Shown here piece after piece: positions 11,994 to 24,214 of a stretch of DNA of 64,000 nucleotides (positions are counted from its first letter, which is position 1; each line of letters starts with the position of its first letter). The translations under genes and the position numbers were made by a program. The DNA lies in the NCBI RefSeq assembly GCF_020080835.1, contig NC_058161.1, positions 2,418,001-2,482,000 of the forward strand, written 5' to 3'. The stretch comes from Cotesia glomerata. Lineage: Eukaryota > Arthropoda > Insecta > Hymenoptera > Braconidae. Under the pieces are notes generated by a model, which worked only from the letters and a program-made list of their open reading frames with translations, had not been told where the DNA came from and made no database searches.

Positions 11994-12128
11994 TATATAA
12001 AACAACCTGCGCTTAATAATCGGGCCCCGACAAAAACAGTTCCTCAAATTACCCAGGCCCAAAAAACCTATTTTATTTTTTTTTTTTGTTTCATTTATTA
12101 TTTTTTGTTTCCGCGGCAAATGTTACAG

Positions 12129-12577
12129 AAGAAGGGGCGCTAATTTCAATTCTGCGGTCGAGTTACGGAAAATCTAGCAAGTACTCCCTGAAAAAAGCCC
12201 TGTCGACAATCAGCAGCGGGAGCCGCAGCCCCAGGTCCGCGGATGACAGCATCAGCGAAAGCGGGGCCCGCGGGCGGTCCCGCGAGGTTGTTTTTCCAGA
12301 GTCCTTCGAGGTTTTGCCGCAGCCGCGCGACCTGACTTACGTGGGGATGCCTCACGAACAGCAGCGCAAGTTCCGCTGCCGGTTCTGCGGCAAGGGCTAC
12401 CGGTGGAAGAGCACGATGCGCAGACACGAGACAGTAGAGTGTGGGGGCAAGCTGCCCGCCTTTCAGTGTCCAGAATGCCCTTACAAGGCCCGCCAGCGCG
12501 GAAACCTCACCGTCCATTACAAGAGACACCACCAGAAGATGCCCTTCGACGAAGTCTCCCAAGCTTCGACAGAATAA
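12129..12577 (+). CDS. lola: lola alternative 3' terminal exon 7, C2HC + C2H2 fingers
   Basis: Exon of about 149 residues; acceptor aaatgttacag, correct phase. It has a Ser-rich, GC-rich linker with several SP/RS motifs, then CRFCGKGYRWK (finger 1, H-x4-C ending ECGG) and CPECPYKARQR (finger 2, H-x4-H). The markedly GC-rich coding sequence contrasts with the AT-rich flanks. The open frame extends upstream of the acceptor to 12086, but that part is intronic. Confidence 0.85.
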
Positions 12578-13574
12578 ATTATTATTTTTATAAAATTATA
12601 CAAACTTTAATTACAATTAATAATTAAAATATATAAATATATTTTTTTAATAATGCGCTCACAGTTTTCACTTTAATATTCAATAAATAAGACAAATTTA
12701 TTTTATTAATTAATTAATTAATTATTTTTGTTTGCGCGTTAATTTTTTTTTAATAATTAATGCCGATAGATTACTTAATTGCAAGCTTATTATTTTACAA
12801 TTAACTTGTTAATTTTTTTGATTAAACAATAGATAATTAATTAATTAATTTTTAATTAATTAACTAATTTTTAATTAATTAACTAATTTTTAATTAATTA
12901 ACTAATTTTTAATTAATTAACTAATTTTTAATTAACTAATTTTTAATTAATTAACTAATTTTTAATTAATTAACTAATTTTTAATTAATTAATTAATTTT
13001 TAATTAATTAACTAATTTTTAATTAATTAACAAATTTTTAATTAATTAATTTTTAATTAATTAACAAATTTTTAATTAATTAATTTTTAATTAATTAATT
13101 AATTTTTAATTAATTAACTAATTTTTAATTAATTAACTAATTTTTAATTAATTAACTAATTTTTAATTAATTAACTAATTTTTAATTAATTAACTAATTT
13201 TTAATTAATTAATTGATTTCTAATCAATTATTTACTAATTAATTAATTAATTACTAATTAATTAATTATTAACTAATTAATTACTTATGCTTCAAATTAA
13301 ATCAATTGTTTTGATTGTACTTACAAATAATTGTGTGTGTTGTATCTATTAACAATAATTACGAATTTATTTTAGTAAAGCTTATAATTTATATAATTTC
13401 ATTATTTTTAATTAATTATTATTTTATTATTAATAAAAAAGAAACTTGTTGAGGGTTATTTTCTAAAAACAAGTGTGTATTATTGATTTAATAAACTCCC
13501 GAGTCCTTGAATTAGAAGCGAATAGGGAAAATAAAAGTAATTGGTGGACTAATTAAAGGATTTTGTTTTTCCAG
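12578..13574. repeat. AT-only minisatellite region
   Basis: About 12830-13290 is a tandem array of a 19-bp unit (AACTAATTTTTAATTAATT) with small length variants. Flanking sequence is AT-rich with no conserved reading frame or splice signal. Confidence 0.85.
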
Positions 13575-13846
13575 CAGAGGAGCAGCGAGAGCAGAGTGAG
13601 GATGAGGAGGAGGAGAGGAGGAAAGTGTTTGGGTGCGAGGTCTGCGGGCGACGTTACAGGAGAGTAATATCGCTCCAGCGGCACAAGAGACTCGAGTGCG
13701 GAAAGGAGGCCCAATTTGAGTGCATTATTTGCCACAGCAAGTTCAAGCACAAGCACAGTCTGCTGAGGCACTACCGGGTCCACCTCTCGTTCGCGAGGCC
13801 CGACAATAAATTAAAGCCGGAGGACCACCAGCACCCCGGCGACTGA
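13575..13846 (+). CDS. lola: lola alternative 3' terminal exon 8, C2HC + C2H2 fingers
   Basis: Exon of about 90 residues after ttttgtttttccag. A NAGNAG context (ccag-cag) allows a one-residue alternative start. An acidic Glu-rich linker leads to finger 1 CEVCGRRYRRV (H-x4-C, ECGK) and finger 2 CIICHSKFKHKHSL (H-x3-H). A His/Pro-rich tail ends at TGA. A typical lola finger pair. Confidence 0.88.
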
Positions 13847-14156
13847 TAACCGTCCAGAGAGTCTTCTTAGATCGTTCTCTCTCATTAAATTAATAAAAAT
13901 CCTCCTCCGAGACCAGACGCTCTTCTCTCAGAACAATTGTTGTTGTCGTCGCTCTAGTTGTTGTCTTTATTTTTGTAATGCTAAATCTGACAAATACACA
14001 CCGAGGTTCGAATAATAAGCGAGTTATTGTATTTATTGGATTTACCCCAAAGCTGGAGTAATAATTATAAAAAAAACCCAAGATCTAATGACCCCAAGGG
14101 TGATTTATTGAGTCTCTTGTTTGGACAGCTGCTTCATTAATTTATTTATTTTTCAG

Positions 14157-14581
14157 ATCCTTGGTCCGGGGAAGGGTATCAGTTTGTCCCGGAGTTCAAC
14201 CCCCACCCGGTTAATTCAGGGGCAAGGTGGCGAACACACGCGGATCCTCTCAATCTACCGGCGGCGGGACAGACCTTGGCCGTTCCTGGAGCCCCGACTC
14301 GAGCTCAGTCCTCCCACAGGTGTCAGAACTGCGGACGCGTTTACTTGAGGGCCACTACCCTTCGACGACACATGAATATGGAGTGTGGCAAGGCCCCAAT
14401 GTACCAGTGTAGGATTTGCCATGGAAAATTCACTCACAAACACAACCTTGCCGCTCACATGAAACTCCACATCGAAGAGCCTAAATTCGCGTGTCCCAGT
14501 TGCGATAAAAAATTCTATCGCCGTGACAAGCTCGCGAATCATTCTGCTACTCATCAAGTTTATGCTTCTCAGCATAATTAA
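14157..14581 (+). CDS. lola: lola alternative 3' terminal exon 9, three fingers
   Basis: Exon of about 141 residues; acceptor tttatttttcag, two bases, then a Pro-rich linker. Finger 1 CQNCGRVYLRA is C2HC (ECGK). Finger 2 CRICHGKFTHKHNL and finger 3 CPSCDKKFYRRDKL are both C-x2-C-x12-H-x3-H. Three fingers are a minority arrangement in this array, shared only with the duplicated pair at 531 and 5211. Confidence 0.87.
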
Positions 14582-14768
14582 TTATTTTATTAAAAATATA
14601 TTTATTTTTTATCAATTTTACATTAATTTTTTATATAAAAAATTGTACATAATTTATTTACAAATAAATGTTGAAGAAATTTAAATAATTCCTCATAAAA
14701 ATAATTACTTTGAAATTGGAAATTTGGTTTTTAATTGGAACACATCTAAAGTGATTTTTATTTTTTAG

Positions 14769-14830
14769 GTGGCGGGTCAAGAGGTCAAGGACGAGAAGAA
14801 GATAAGGAGAAAAAAAGTTACAAAGAATAA
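14769..14830 (+). CDS. candidate terminal exon without zinc fingers
   Basis: Acceptor ttttattttttag followed, in the shared lola phase, by GGSRGQGREEDKEKKSYKE and TAA. Charged low-complexity tail with no zinc ligands. Drosophila lola has isoforms lacking fingers, so a short tail exon is plausible. The evidence is only an acceptor, a compatible phase and a charged peptide. Confidence 0.35.
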
Positions 14831-15153
14831 ATTAATTGGAGAATAAAATACACAGAAAAAGTTTGCTTGAACAATTTTAAAGGCTAAATTTTTTCTGTGT
14901 AATTTTAAAAAATATATAATAAAAAATATACGGAATAACAAATTATTTATTTTCACCCTCGATTACACCAGTGCAATTATTATTATTAATAAAAAACCAA
15001 TTGGCATGAAACTAACTCTTAAACAAAAATAAACTTTTTGTAAATAAATTTTAAAGAAAAAAGTAAAATTCAAAATTATTGCTTCGAAAATAAAATTACA
15101 AATTGATGATAATAATAAGAGCAGATAGTAATTAATTCGACTGTGTGTTCTAG

Positions 15154-15488
15154 CTGAGGACCTGAGCATCACGGGGCTGAAGTGGGCAGCAGCTTGGCAG
15201 CGCTGGAGTGTCCCTTCAATAATGTGGCGGTCTGGAGGCGGCCTGGGGAAAGGATTCGGCGGAAGCGCGACCGGAAACCCGGAGGGGTTCAATTGTCCGG
15301 CTTGCGGGCGCGTCTACAAGCTGAAGAGCAGCCTGAGGAACCACCAGAAGTGGGAGTGCGGAAAGGAGCCTCAGTTCCAGTGTCCCCACTGCGTCTACCG
15401 CGCCAAGCAGAAGATGCACATCGCGAGGCACATGGAGCGGATGCACAAGGAGAAGATCCTCAAGCAGGAGTACGAGTCCCGAGTTTGA
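15154..15488 (+). CDS. lola: lola alternative 3' terminal exon 10, C2HC + C2H2 fingers
   Basis: Exon of about 111 residues after tgtgtgttctag, correct phase. A Gly/Trp-containing linker precedes finger 1 CPACGRVYKLK (H-x4-C, ECGK) and finger 2 CPHCVYRAKQKM (H-x4-H), with a basic tail to TGA. GC-rich coding sequence. It is the last finger exon before a 5.6-kb stretch without any. Confidence 0.88.
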
Positions 15489-15852
15489 AGTTGGGAATCC
15501 CTCAAGTTCGTCGACTGGAGCTGGTCTTCCGGTCTTTGAGACACACATCAGACAAACTAAAGAGAAGTAATTGCTATCGATAACAAAAGACCTAGTTTTA
15601 CACTTTCAATTATTAATTTTTACTATAATTTTAGTGTTAATTTTAATCAGAGTAGTTTAGTGGTCCGATTGTATGATGCCTGAGAGAATGATTGGTGATT
15701 GACGATTGAGGTCCAATTAAAAACCGCGGGACAGCGGCGACGTCGCTGGTGTACGACGCGATCTAGGTCTCCACGGTTAATTTACCCTCTCTTATTTTAT
15801 CCTTAAATATTTTAGACTCTACCGACAGTCGTACTGAGATATTTTTTTTCAG

Positions 15853-15908
15853 AGAGTACCGACACTGAGAGACTAAACGGCCCGAGAAACACCCAAAGCT
15901 GTCTTTAA
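15853..15908 (+). CDS. candidate short terminal exon without fingers (weak)
   Basis: Polypyrimidine tract and acceptor (attttttttcag), then in the shared phase STDTERLNG, eight more codons and TAA. No zinc ligands; could be 3' UTR of the exon at 15154. Confidence 0.22.
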
Positions 15909-16571
15909 TCTCTTTTTACCTTTTTTTTTTATTTCGTTTTATTAGTTTTTAAATCCTTTTACTCGCACAAGATTTAACTGGCCGCAAGACTCTCTTCTTC
16001 CAGTTATTTTATCCTTGTGATAGACAATTATAGATTTATATTGTCAATATATTTATTATTTTATTAAACAAACAAATTTATTCGATTAAATCGAGGTGTT
16101 TATTATTTTTAAAATTATTTTTATTGATTTAGGTCCCCTGGGAGGGAGATTAAGATTTATTTAAACAATACTCGGAATTATTTTTTATATAAATAGAGAA
16201 TTAAAGACAGCCGTGGGTGAGATCGAGGCACGTCCGGATGCTTACCGGAGCTCTTCCATAGCAACCATTCTGGTCACACTGGTTCCATATTTTAATAGCG
16301 GACTCTGCGACACACGTGGCTTAAGGACTAATAAATAATAAATAATAATAATTATTAAAATAGAAATAAAATAATAATATTTAACTCAGTCAATAGTAAA
16401 AATGTTGTCGGCCTGGTTACTCCTCATATAATAGTTTTTATCCACTCCATTCCATTTTTTTTTTTTTTTTTCATCGCCATTTAAAATAATAATTATTATT
16501 ATCTCCATAGATTTTTCTTTAGTCAATTCTCATATAATAAATATATATATATATATTTATGTATTTAACAG

Positions 16572-16747
16572 AAATGAGTCTCAGTAACAATAATAATTTT
16601 GCTAACAAACACAATTCTCGGTTTGTGGAGACTTTTAAAAGCGAGCTTGCGATTAAAAGTCCCGACCGAGAATCCGACAGACTGCCAGATAACACTTTCA
16701 AGCAAATTCATAACAATGCATTTAATTATATTAAAATATTATTATAA
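16572..16747 (+). CDS. candidate terminal exon without zinc fingers, 58 codons
   Basis: Behind tatttaacag the shared lola phase gives an open frame beginning MSLSNNNNFANKH and running to TAA at 16745-16747. It has Asn-rich and charged parts (SPDRESDRLPD) and no zinc ligands. The length is unusual for chance in such AT-rich DNA, and the codon content is less AT-skewed than the flanks. The acceptor lacks a strong polypyrimidine tract, so use is uncertain. Confidence 0.33.
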
Positions 16748-19700
16748 ATTATAGATAAATATTTATATACAGTATACATATAATATAAAAAAGAATTCTA
16801 TAGATCTATATATTTATATACAGACAACAAAATAATAAAAAATAATAATTTATAAATAGTTTACTAAGGAGTAAAGATAAATGCCGCTTGACTCTTGTTT
16901 TATTTAAATAATTAAAAAGGTATACGAATATTTAGAGATTGAAGTAACGGGTGCCAGGCCGACAACCAGGTGATAAACAATTAATTACCGCCCCGAGCCG
17001 AGATCCGCTTCCGCGACTCCTTCCATCAAATGTCGTTTTGTTGATCCTTCTCTTTCCCTTTAATTAACAATCCGAACAACAACAACAACAACAACAGCAA
17101 CAACAATTACCCTGAAAGATAAATCAACAGCATCACATTATTTAAAAGACACAAGACTGATATAGTTAGCCAACAGAATAAACAACCCAGCACACAATTG
17201 TCGCAATAATCTTTTAATAAAAGTACCCTTTATTATTTGTTGTACCAGTTGGGATTGTTCTGAAGCGAGAGAAGGATTATTAACTCAACGATAATTGATG
17301 TTTGTCATATAGAGCCGTCTCAAGGCAAACTAATCAAACAAAAGCCTCATTGCTGACACGCGACAAGTATTATCTTTAAATTTAAACAAACAATTTATCG
17401 TGTACAGTATAATAACTATATATATATAAATGTTAATAATTTATATAAAAAAAGCCACGTGTTTTCCGCGTCACAGATGTCCGGTTCCATTTAATTAACT
17501 GTAAACAATATTGAATTTATTTAAATTAAATCTATGACGGATAGCATTACTCATAGGATTATTTTAATTCAATATATCATTTTTATTTTATAGTCCTTAG
17601 TAATTAAGTTATTTTTATCTGCTTGAAGAATATTACAGAAAAACAGTGACCTCATAAATGACAAATCCGTACTAAATTTACAATTAAAACTTAATATGTG
17701 GCCTTTATTAAATTATAAAAAAATAACTGAAGAATCTAAATTGACGAATATGAAGTTTTTTGAAAAATTTATCATGAAATTCTATAAAAAAATTTGAGAA
17801 TTAAAAATAGTTTATAAGGACTTAAAGTAAAAAAATCATCATTAAATTATAAGAAAGTAAAACTACTTGGATAAGATTTTTTAATTGGCTTGTAATATGT
17901 TATAGTAATTAGTTAGTAGTTTGTATCAGTGTTATTCACTGTCAATTACTTCGATTGCCTATTGGCTGCTAATTTTTTTCGTAGTAATTATTTTCCATCT
18001 AATAATTATCATCTGAAAGTGCCTTTAAGATGTGTAGTAATAGTAATTTGAAAAGTGATCACCGGAGAAGAGTCGGATGATCGGGATCACCGGGAACGAG
18101 ATCGCCCTTGACCGCTCGAGGGGAAATTATAAAAAATAACAAACAAAAAAAGCGAAAAAACAAGGGAGAGACGTTTTTTTTTGGGGGATTTAAGTCGAGA
18201 TCTAAGCGCTAATAAATGTTTTGGAGATTACTAACGAGGTAAATAATTATTTTAATTTGGTTATCGATTCCCGCGGGTTCGCGTATTTTTAAAATTCACC
18301 GACCGCGTTATTATTATATATATATATAAATATATTTATATATTAATTTGGTTGCTCTAAGCTTAATTCTTTGCCTTTTGGTGGTGATATAAAATATTCA
18401 CAATAATGGCTTTTTTATTATTATTATTATATTCTTATTAATATAACAATATTTTTTTGCGTATATTATTGGGCTAATTTTTTGAATTTATATATATTTA
18501 ATATTAGGCATTTAAATAAATACTTTACTCCCTATATTTTATTATTATTTTTTTAAAATTACGACGGGTCGTCTCATATAATATTTTACGTTGATTTTAA
18601 AATAAAATAAAATTATTATTATGTTAAATTTATTGATTTTAATCGTTCTCCAGGTGACGGTTTTTTTTTTATAGAAAAATTCTAAACGAGCGTAATTATT
18701 AAATTACTTTTTAAAATAATAAAATGAGACGATGCGCGGTCTAGTTACATTTATTATTATTCTTTTTGGATTTATTTAAAATATTAAATAATTTTAGTAA
18801 TTATTGTAATTGTGGCAGCGTGATGCGATGATCTTAGGGTCAAGTCTTTCAAAGATGCAATCATTTATTTTTCTAAATTTTTTTTTTTTTCTACTAAATT
18901 ATATAATATTTTTTTTTTTTACTATTAATTTTAATAATAATATATATTATTAAAATAGGTGTTTTTATAACACATTCATCGTGATATTTAGGCTCTAAAT
19001 TTATGTTATTTTTTTTTTTTTTTTTTTAGTATGTCGGTAACAAAATTTATCGTGAAAGAGATTCAAAGTGAGAGTAATGATTAGCCACAAATTTTTTATA
19101 AATTATGTAGTAATTATTAAAAAAAAATAAAAAAAAAATTTATTAATATAGTTATAGGGAATAATTAATCCGTACTAAATTTTTTTCTATATATATTTTA
19201 TAATTAAAAAATTTTTATTTATAAAAATTACTATTATTAATTATTAAAAATTTAATTAAAGTACAAGGGAAGCAAATTACACTATGCCATATCAAAAAAA
19301 TCTTTATAAATTTCTCAATAAGAGAAATTTATATTATGGAAATTGTAAGTGAGATTTTGAACTAGGAAACGCTGCGATTATTATTTGGTTATTGATAATC
19401 AGTTGTAAGTTATAAGTAAGGTATGAATAGTAACTGTGAGTTATTTTTAAAAAATATTTTTCATCAATATTTATTTAATAATTAAAAATTTATTTTTTAA
19501 ATTAAAACCGCGACCGCAACAAAAAAATTTTTATAGGAAATTTATAAAATTGTGACACCTCCCCACAGAAAATAAATAAATTATACTGCTCTGTGTCAAT
19601 AAATTGAAGTAAAGCGCTAGAATTTAAAATAGATGGTTAATATTTTGCGTTAGGAGAAGAAAGTTGATGAGTAAAAAAGGTGAAAAAAAAAAAAAAAAAA

Positions 19701-20845
19701 AAAAAAAGAAAGAAAATAAAATAAAATAAAAAAGAAGTACTCTAAAATGGCGAGAGCTTGCAGGCAGTTAGGTACTGATACAACTTATCCAAGTTTGGCG
19801 AATAAAAAAATTCTAAACAAACGGATGAAAGTTTTAACGAATAAAGTTAATAGAGTTGATTGTGTTTATCAAGTGGAATAAAATCCGAGGCACTGTTTAA
19901 GCCGATTTATAAATAATAAATAACAGAATGTAGTTTTTAAATATTGAGAGCCTTGTGTTAAGTGCCTTCAAGTACGATTTAGATTTTAGACTAGAGAACA
20001 ACTCACTAAAATAAGAGGCGCTGAGCTTTTAAACCTCTGAGCGCTTTTTTAAGGTATTATATTTACTGGATAATTATACAAGTATTCAAAGAAGCTCAAT
20101 CGTTATATTATTTATCTGATTATCAATCTCTATTTTAACTTTTTCGATTTAATTCTTAAAATAATTTATTTTCCTAGTTGTCTAAAATTTCTGGACAGTG
20201 TTAAAAATTATTCGGTTTGACTAAAAATTTTTTGCAATTAATTCTGTTAAAGTTTGGATTTATATATAAATATACAAAAATAAGCGCTCAAGTAAATATA
20301 AAGTACAATACAAAAATTTTGCTCAGCGCCGCAGGGACATTGTAACTTTATTATTAACTAGAATTATAATATGAAAAAAAGAATTTTTAAAGTTTATTAT
20401 TAATAATTAATATTCATGTTTATTTTAATGACAAACTGCTTTCTGGATGTTACTTTAATGAGAAAGACAGCGCAAGTTTATATTATATGATATACAATAC
20501 CATGTTTTATTACCTGACGACGAAAATTGTACAAAAATGTAAATGTACTGCTTTTACATGCTTATATTTTGTTCTGTAATCTTTTTATTATTTTACATTC
20601 CAAAACCAATATGCTTTTATCATTTTTGTTAATTTGACATTTGTAGAGATCTTGTATATTAAATTAGAGCAAAATAAAGTCTAGAAAAACAAAAAGTTTT
20701 CATTGTAATATTAAATTAATTCTAATAAATTTTTAATTAACATCAAATTTTTTCAGAAGTGAGGAATTTTTTCCAAAAATTCCTAAAAGGTTATTAAATT
20801 TTTTTTTACACTTCCGTATACTAATTTTATTTATTTTTTTTCCAG

Positions 20846-20946
20846 ATTTCCTTTGGAGTCTTGAAGAATTAAAAAGAAGAAAAAAGAAGATATCTTTTTT
20901 TGTAAAAAAGAAACTCCAATCAATTAATACACTTATTATAAAGTAA
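20846..20946 (+). CDS. candidate basic-tail terminal exon (RRK type)
   Basis: Strong acceptor (attttttttccag), two bases, then FLWSLEELKRRKKK followed by 18 further codons to TAA. Lys/Arg-rich, no zinc ligands. It shares a Leu-x-x-basic-cluster beginning with the candidates at 23677 (LTKRRKNN) and 36809 (LSRRKFKV). These may be alternative non-finger tails of lola, or a nuclear-localisation-like tail. Confidence 0.38.
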
Positions 20947-21098
20947 TAATGACAATGACATTCACCCTCATCCGCTCGTTGTTGTAGCTTTAACTAAGTA
21001 AATTTGTTTGGCATGTCCCAGCGCGGACCGATTGCATCCTCGAGGTCGCTAGCCGACAGGAGAGTTGACTAACATTATTTGACTTAATTTATTCCCAG

Positions 21099-21475
21099 GG
21101 TTCTTCGCGAGTCTCGGGTGGCACGAGGGGGTAAGACGGAGCGTCAGGAGCAGCAACGGATCTACCAGCCAGGTCCCGGCGCCTCTGACCCCCCAGAGAC
21201 GAGCCCGGATCCACTGTCCGGCCCGACACGTCGCGAGAATCAGCAATCGGCCGCTGGCGATTTCCGCCCACGACAGACGCCACGATTGCTCAAGGTGCGG
21301 AAAGTCCTACAAGAACGCGTACATCCTCAAGCGACACATCCTCTACGAGTGCGGAAAGGCTCCCTCCTTCAGCTGCCCCCACTGCGCCTTCAGCTCCAAG
21401 TACGAGAGGAACCTCAAGGCCCACATCAACCACCGCCACGTTCTCGCCAAGCCTCACTCCCAGACCGTCAACTAA
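21099..21475 (+). CDS. lola: lola alternative 3' terminal exon 11, C2HC + C2H2 fingers
   Basis: Exon of about 125 residues; acceptor attcccag, correct phase. An Arg-rich linker leads to finger 1 CSRCGKSYKNAY (H-x4-C, ECGK) and finger 2 CPHCAFSSKYER (H-x4-H), stop TAA. A longer open frame overlaps on the same strand in another phase but has no domains. GC-rich, isolated in a gene-poor part of the array. Confidence 0.87.
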
Positions 21476-23238
21476 CGACCCTCCAAGTCCAAAAACAACC
21501 CACGCAAGTACCCACTCAAATAACACCCATTTATTATTTTTTTATTCGTCCAGCCTCCAGGGACTCCGGCTGGACGAACGTTTGCCAAAATAATTGCCAA
21601 GTGCCAAATAATCCAAGTCTCTCATTTACTTTTATTATTTATTTTTTTTTATTATTTCCAATCGATAAAATTACTAGGCTTCTGTTTGGTGTGGAAATTT
21701 ATAACAGTTGTGTTAAAATTACACCGAGCGATGTTTAATTTTATAAATTTTGACAACAAACAGTCACTTGATTAAGTGATGCTACTTTTTTAGTACAATT
21801 ATTTGGGGAATTTCCCAAAATATTACCAAAAAATCCATGACAATATTTTATAAAAAAACACCTAAGTTACCATCGACTTTTTATTTAATGGCAGAGCCAT
21901 GGAAAGAAGCTAAAAATTTAATATAATTATAATTATATCATAATTCTGTGCCATATTTATTAGATTAATAATAATTATACATATTATATATAGCAGTTAT
22001 AATTAACAAGTAAGAACCAATTGTTGAACAATTAATAAATACTGATCATTTTTTTGGTATTGAAAATTCAATACTCAATATTAGATACCCATTTATTTTT
22101 TATAATAAATTAATAAGTGTTTTTATTAACTAAAGAAAATTTCTAAAGTAGAAATAAAAAATTTTCAGAGCATCGAAGAGTTTTAAATTATATAATTAAT
22201 GATTCTAACAAGACCACAATTTGTCTATTTCTCTTTCAAAGTTCTATCCTTAACTGTATCATGTCTTCTCTATATCTATCTATCTAAATAATTAATTATT
22301 ATGATTGTAGTTATTATTATGATGAATTATTAAAACTAAAATTTCTCGTCTCACTGATTAAAAATGACAAAAAAGTATCTCTGCGGCAAATAAAATCTTG
22401 GAACCGTAAGATCAGATTGTGACCGAATTCCGAGCAGGAAAATGTCAGTTACCATAAAAGTTTATCAAAAGATTGTACTGTTGCAATATTTCTTCCTTCA
22501 CTGGGCGTCTTAGTGCCCGTAATTACTCTTAAGCCGACACTAAATCTAACACGAACAAAGATAATCTTTATTAAGGAGTCTTCCAAGTCTCCCGGGACTA
22601 AAAAATACACGAGGGGGGTCTATTGTCGGCAACAAACTTAAATATCAACAAGTTATTGCTTCAATAATTGTTAATAAAATAATCTAATTATTTGGAAACT
22701 CAATAAAACAAATAAATAAATAAAATAATAAAAAATATAAATTCATATTAAAGGAAAAATAATAAAATGTTGCTTGAAAGCAATTAAATAAACAAGCAGC
22801 AGAAAGACTGATATTTAAATAATAAACAAACACAAGTGAGACGTATTATATATTATAAATATATTAATATACATAATGTATCTGATAAATATATAGTACC
22901 CGTAAATCCGTAGTGTAAAGGGTGGATTTTTTTTATTTTATCAATTATTGTCAAGATAAATATTTATCAATATAAATACTGATCTTTTAAATAGTTATTA
23001 ACAGGTTACAAATCTAGTCTGATTTAAAAAACTGATAATAATTAGTATGTAAGTGTTCTAATGAGATTATGATTATTATAACAAATTGTTGTAATTATTG
23101 TATTGTAACATAAAATACAATTTTATTGTAGCGCCAAAACTTTTCTTCTTCATTTGCATGGTTCATTGTTTTTTTTTTAATTGTTGCTTACAAATTGTTG
23201 AAGATTTCTTCTTCTAATAAAACAATCCTTTGTTCCAG
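21476..23238. other. intron, no gene seen
   Basis: AT-rich sequence after the stop, including a probable 3' UTR to about 21750. No transposon ends or finger frames recognised. Slightly less AT-rich around 22370-22620. Confidence 0.4.
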
Positions 23239-23435
23239 AATCTAAGCCGCGACCGGCGCGCTTCGCCTGTTCCTGCGGTCGGCGGTACAAATATCGCTTC
23301 ACTCTAGAGTGCCATAAGAAAAACGAGTGCGGTAAAGGTTATACCTGCAAAAGTTGTGGATATGCGACTTCAAGAGTTAACATTTGGCTGCTTCATTTAC
23401 AAACTCACTGCGAATATCCGCCAGATCACGTTTAA
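23239..23435 (+). CDS. lola: lola alternative 3' terminal exon 12, first finger with a C-x-C start
   Basis: Exon of about 65 residues with no ATG near its start; acceptor tgttccag, correct phase. Finger 1 reads FACSCGRRYKYR: its first two Cys are separated by one residue rather than two, otherwise normal (H-x4-C, ECGK). Finger 2 CKSCGYATSR is C-x2-C-x12-H-x3-H and follows after only three residues. Stop TAA at 23433-23435. The missing residue may weaken zinc binding. Confidence 0.8.
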
Positions 23436-23676
23436 ATAATTATTTCTTTTTCTTTTTTTTTCAGATTATTTACACTTATTTTTTATATAATTCATCCATT
23501 ACTTGTAATTTGTCGCTTTAAAAAAATTTTTTTTTAAATAAATCTCAAAAAATAAACCCGTTTTTTATTTAAATTAAAAAAAATTCACTTTTAAATAATT
23601 TTTTTTAATGTGAGTAATTTAAATTAATTAAATAAAATTGATCTTCTTTTTACTAACATATCTTTTTTTATTTCAG

Positions 23677-23714
23677 AATTGACTAAAAGAAGAAAAAATA
23701 ATGAATATTTTTAA
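23677..23714 (+). CDS. candidate basic-tail mini terminal exon (RRK type)
   Basis: Acceptor tttttttatttcag and the shared phase give LTKRRKNNEYF and TAA. No zinc ligands. Very short, but similar in start and basic cluster to the candidates at 36809 and 20846. Confidence 0.33.
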
Positions 23715-24214
23715 AAAACTACTCTGAAGATATCTACATCCGAAGATCTGAAAATTTCTTCTTGAACTAATGCTTAAATAATTTTATTAGTAAGTTGTAT
23801 ATATGTAAATAATTATTTTTTTTATTTAAATTGTTTCATAAACAAACGCTTAAATTTTCTACTTTTTTTTTTTTGGAAACTATTTTTATTGTACATATTT
23901 AACATTTGTAAGTTGCAGCAATATTCTTCTACTTGAAGATCCACCAGATATTTGAAACAACTCTATTTATTTTATAATTATATGTAAATACTAAAAGATT
24001 CAAGTATTAATTTTATAAACAAAATTTAAGGTAGAAGATTATGGAAAAATTAATTTTATTTAAAAGAAGAAATTTAAAAAAAAAAAAAAATAATTTCATT
24101 ATTTTTATTCAAAATTTTTTTCTTTTAAAAATTAAAATTAATTTTTTTCAGTTGATATTGTAAAAATTGTGACAAATATTAAAATTAAAAAAATAAATTG
24201 TCATTAATTACAAA

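Larger units (their letters stand above)
15489..21098 (+). other. 5.6-kb stretch without finger exons; three weak tail-exon candidates
   Basis: Probable 3' UTR of the preceding exon, then AT-rich DNA. It is unusually poor in recognisable transposons compared with the rest of the window. Unique-looking, less AT-rich patches lie at about 15660-15800, 16200-16330 and 16970-17100. Microsatellite and poly-A/T runs occur at 16450-16471, 19008-19028 and 19682-19706. The candidate exons at 15853, 16572 and 20846 are listed separately. No RNA gene recognised. Confidence 0.4.

Noticed and set aside
12146..12562. Long minus-strand frame opposite the finger exon at 12129
   Set aside because: Antisense shadow of a GC-rich exon; no domain, and the plus frame has the splice phase and fingers.
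21118..21738. 206-codon plus-strand frame over the exon at 21099
   Set aside because: Out of phase with the two fingers; composition is a frame-shifted Pro/Gln-rich artefact that runs into AT-rich intron.
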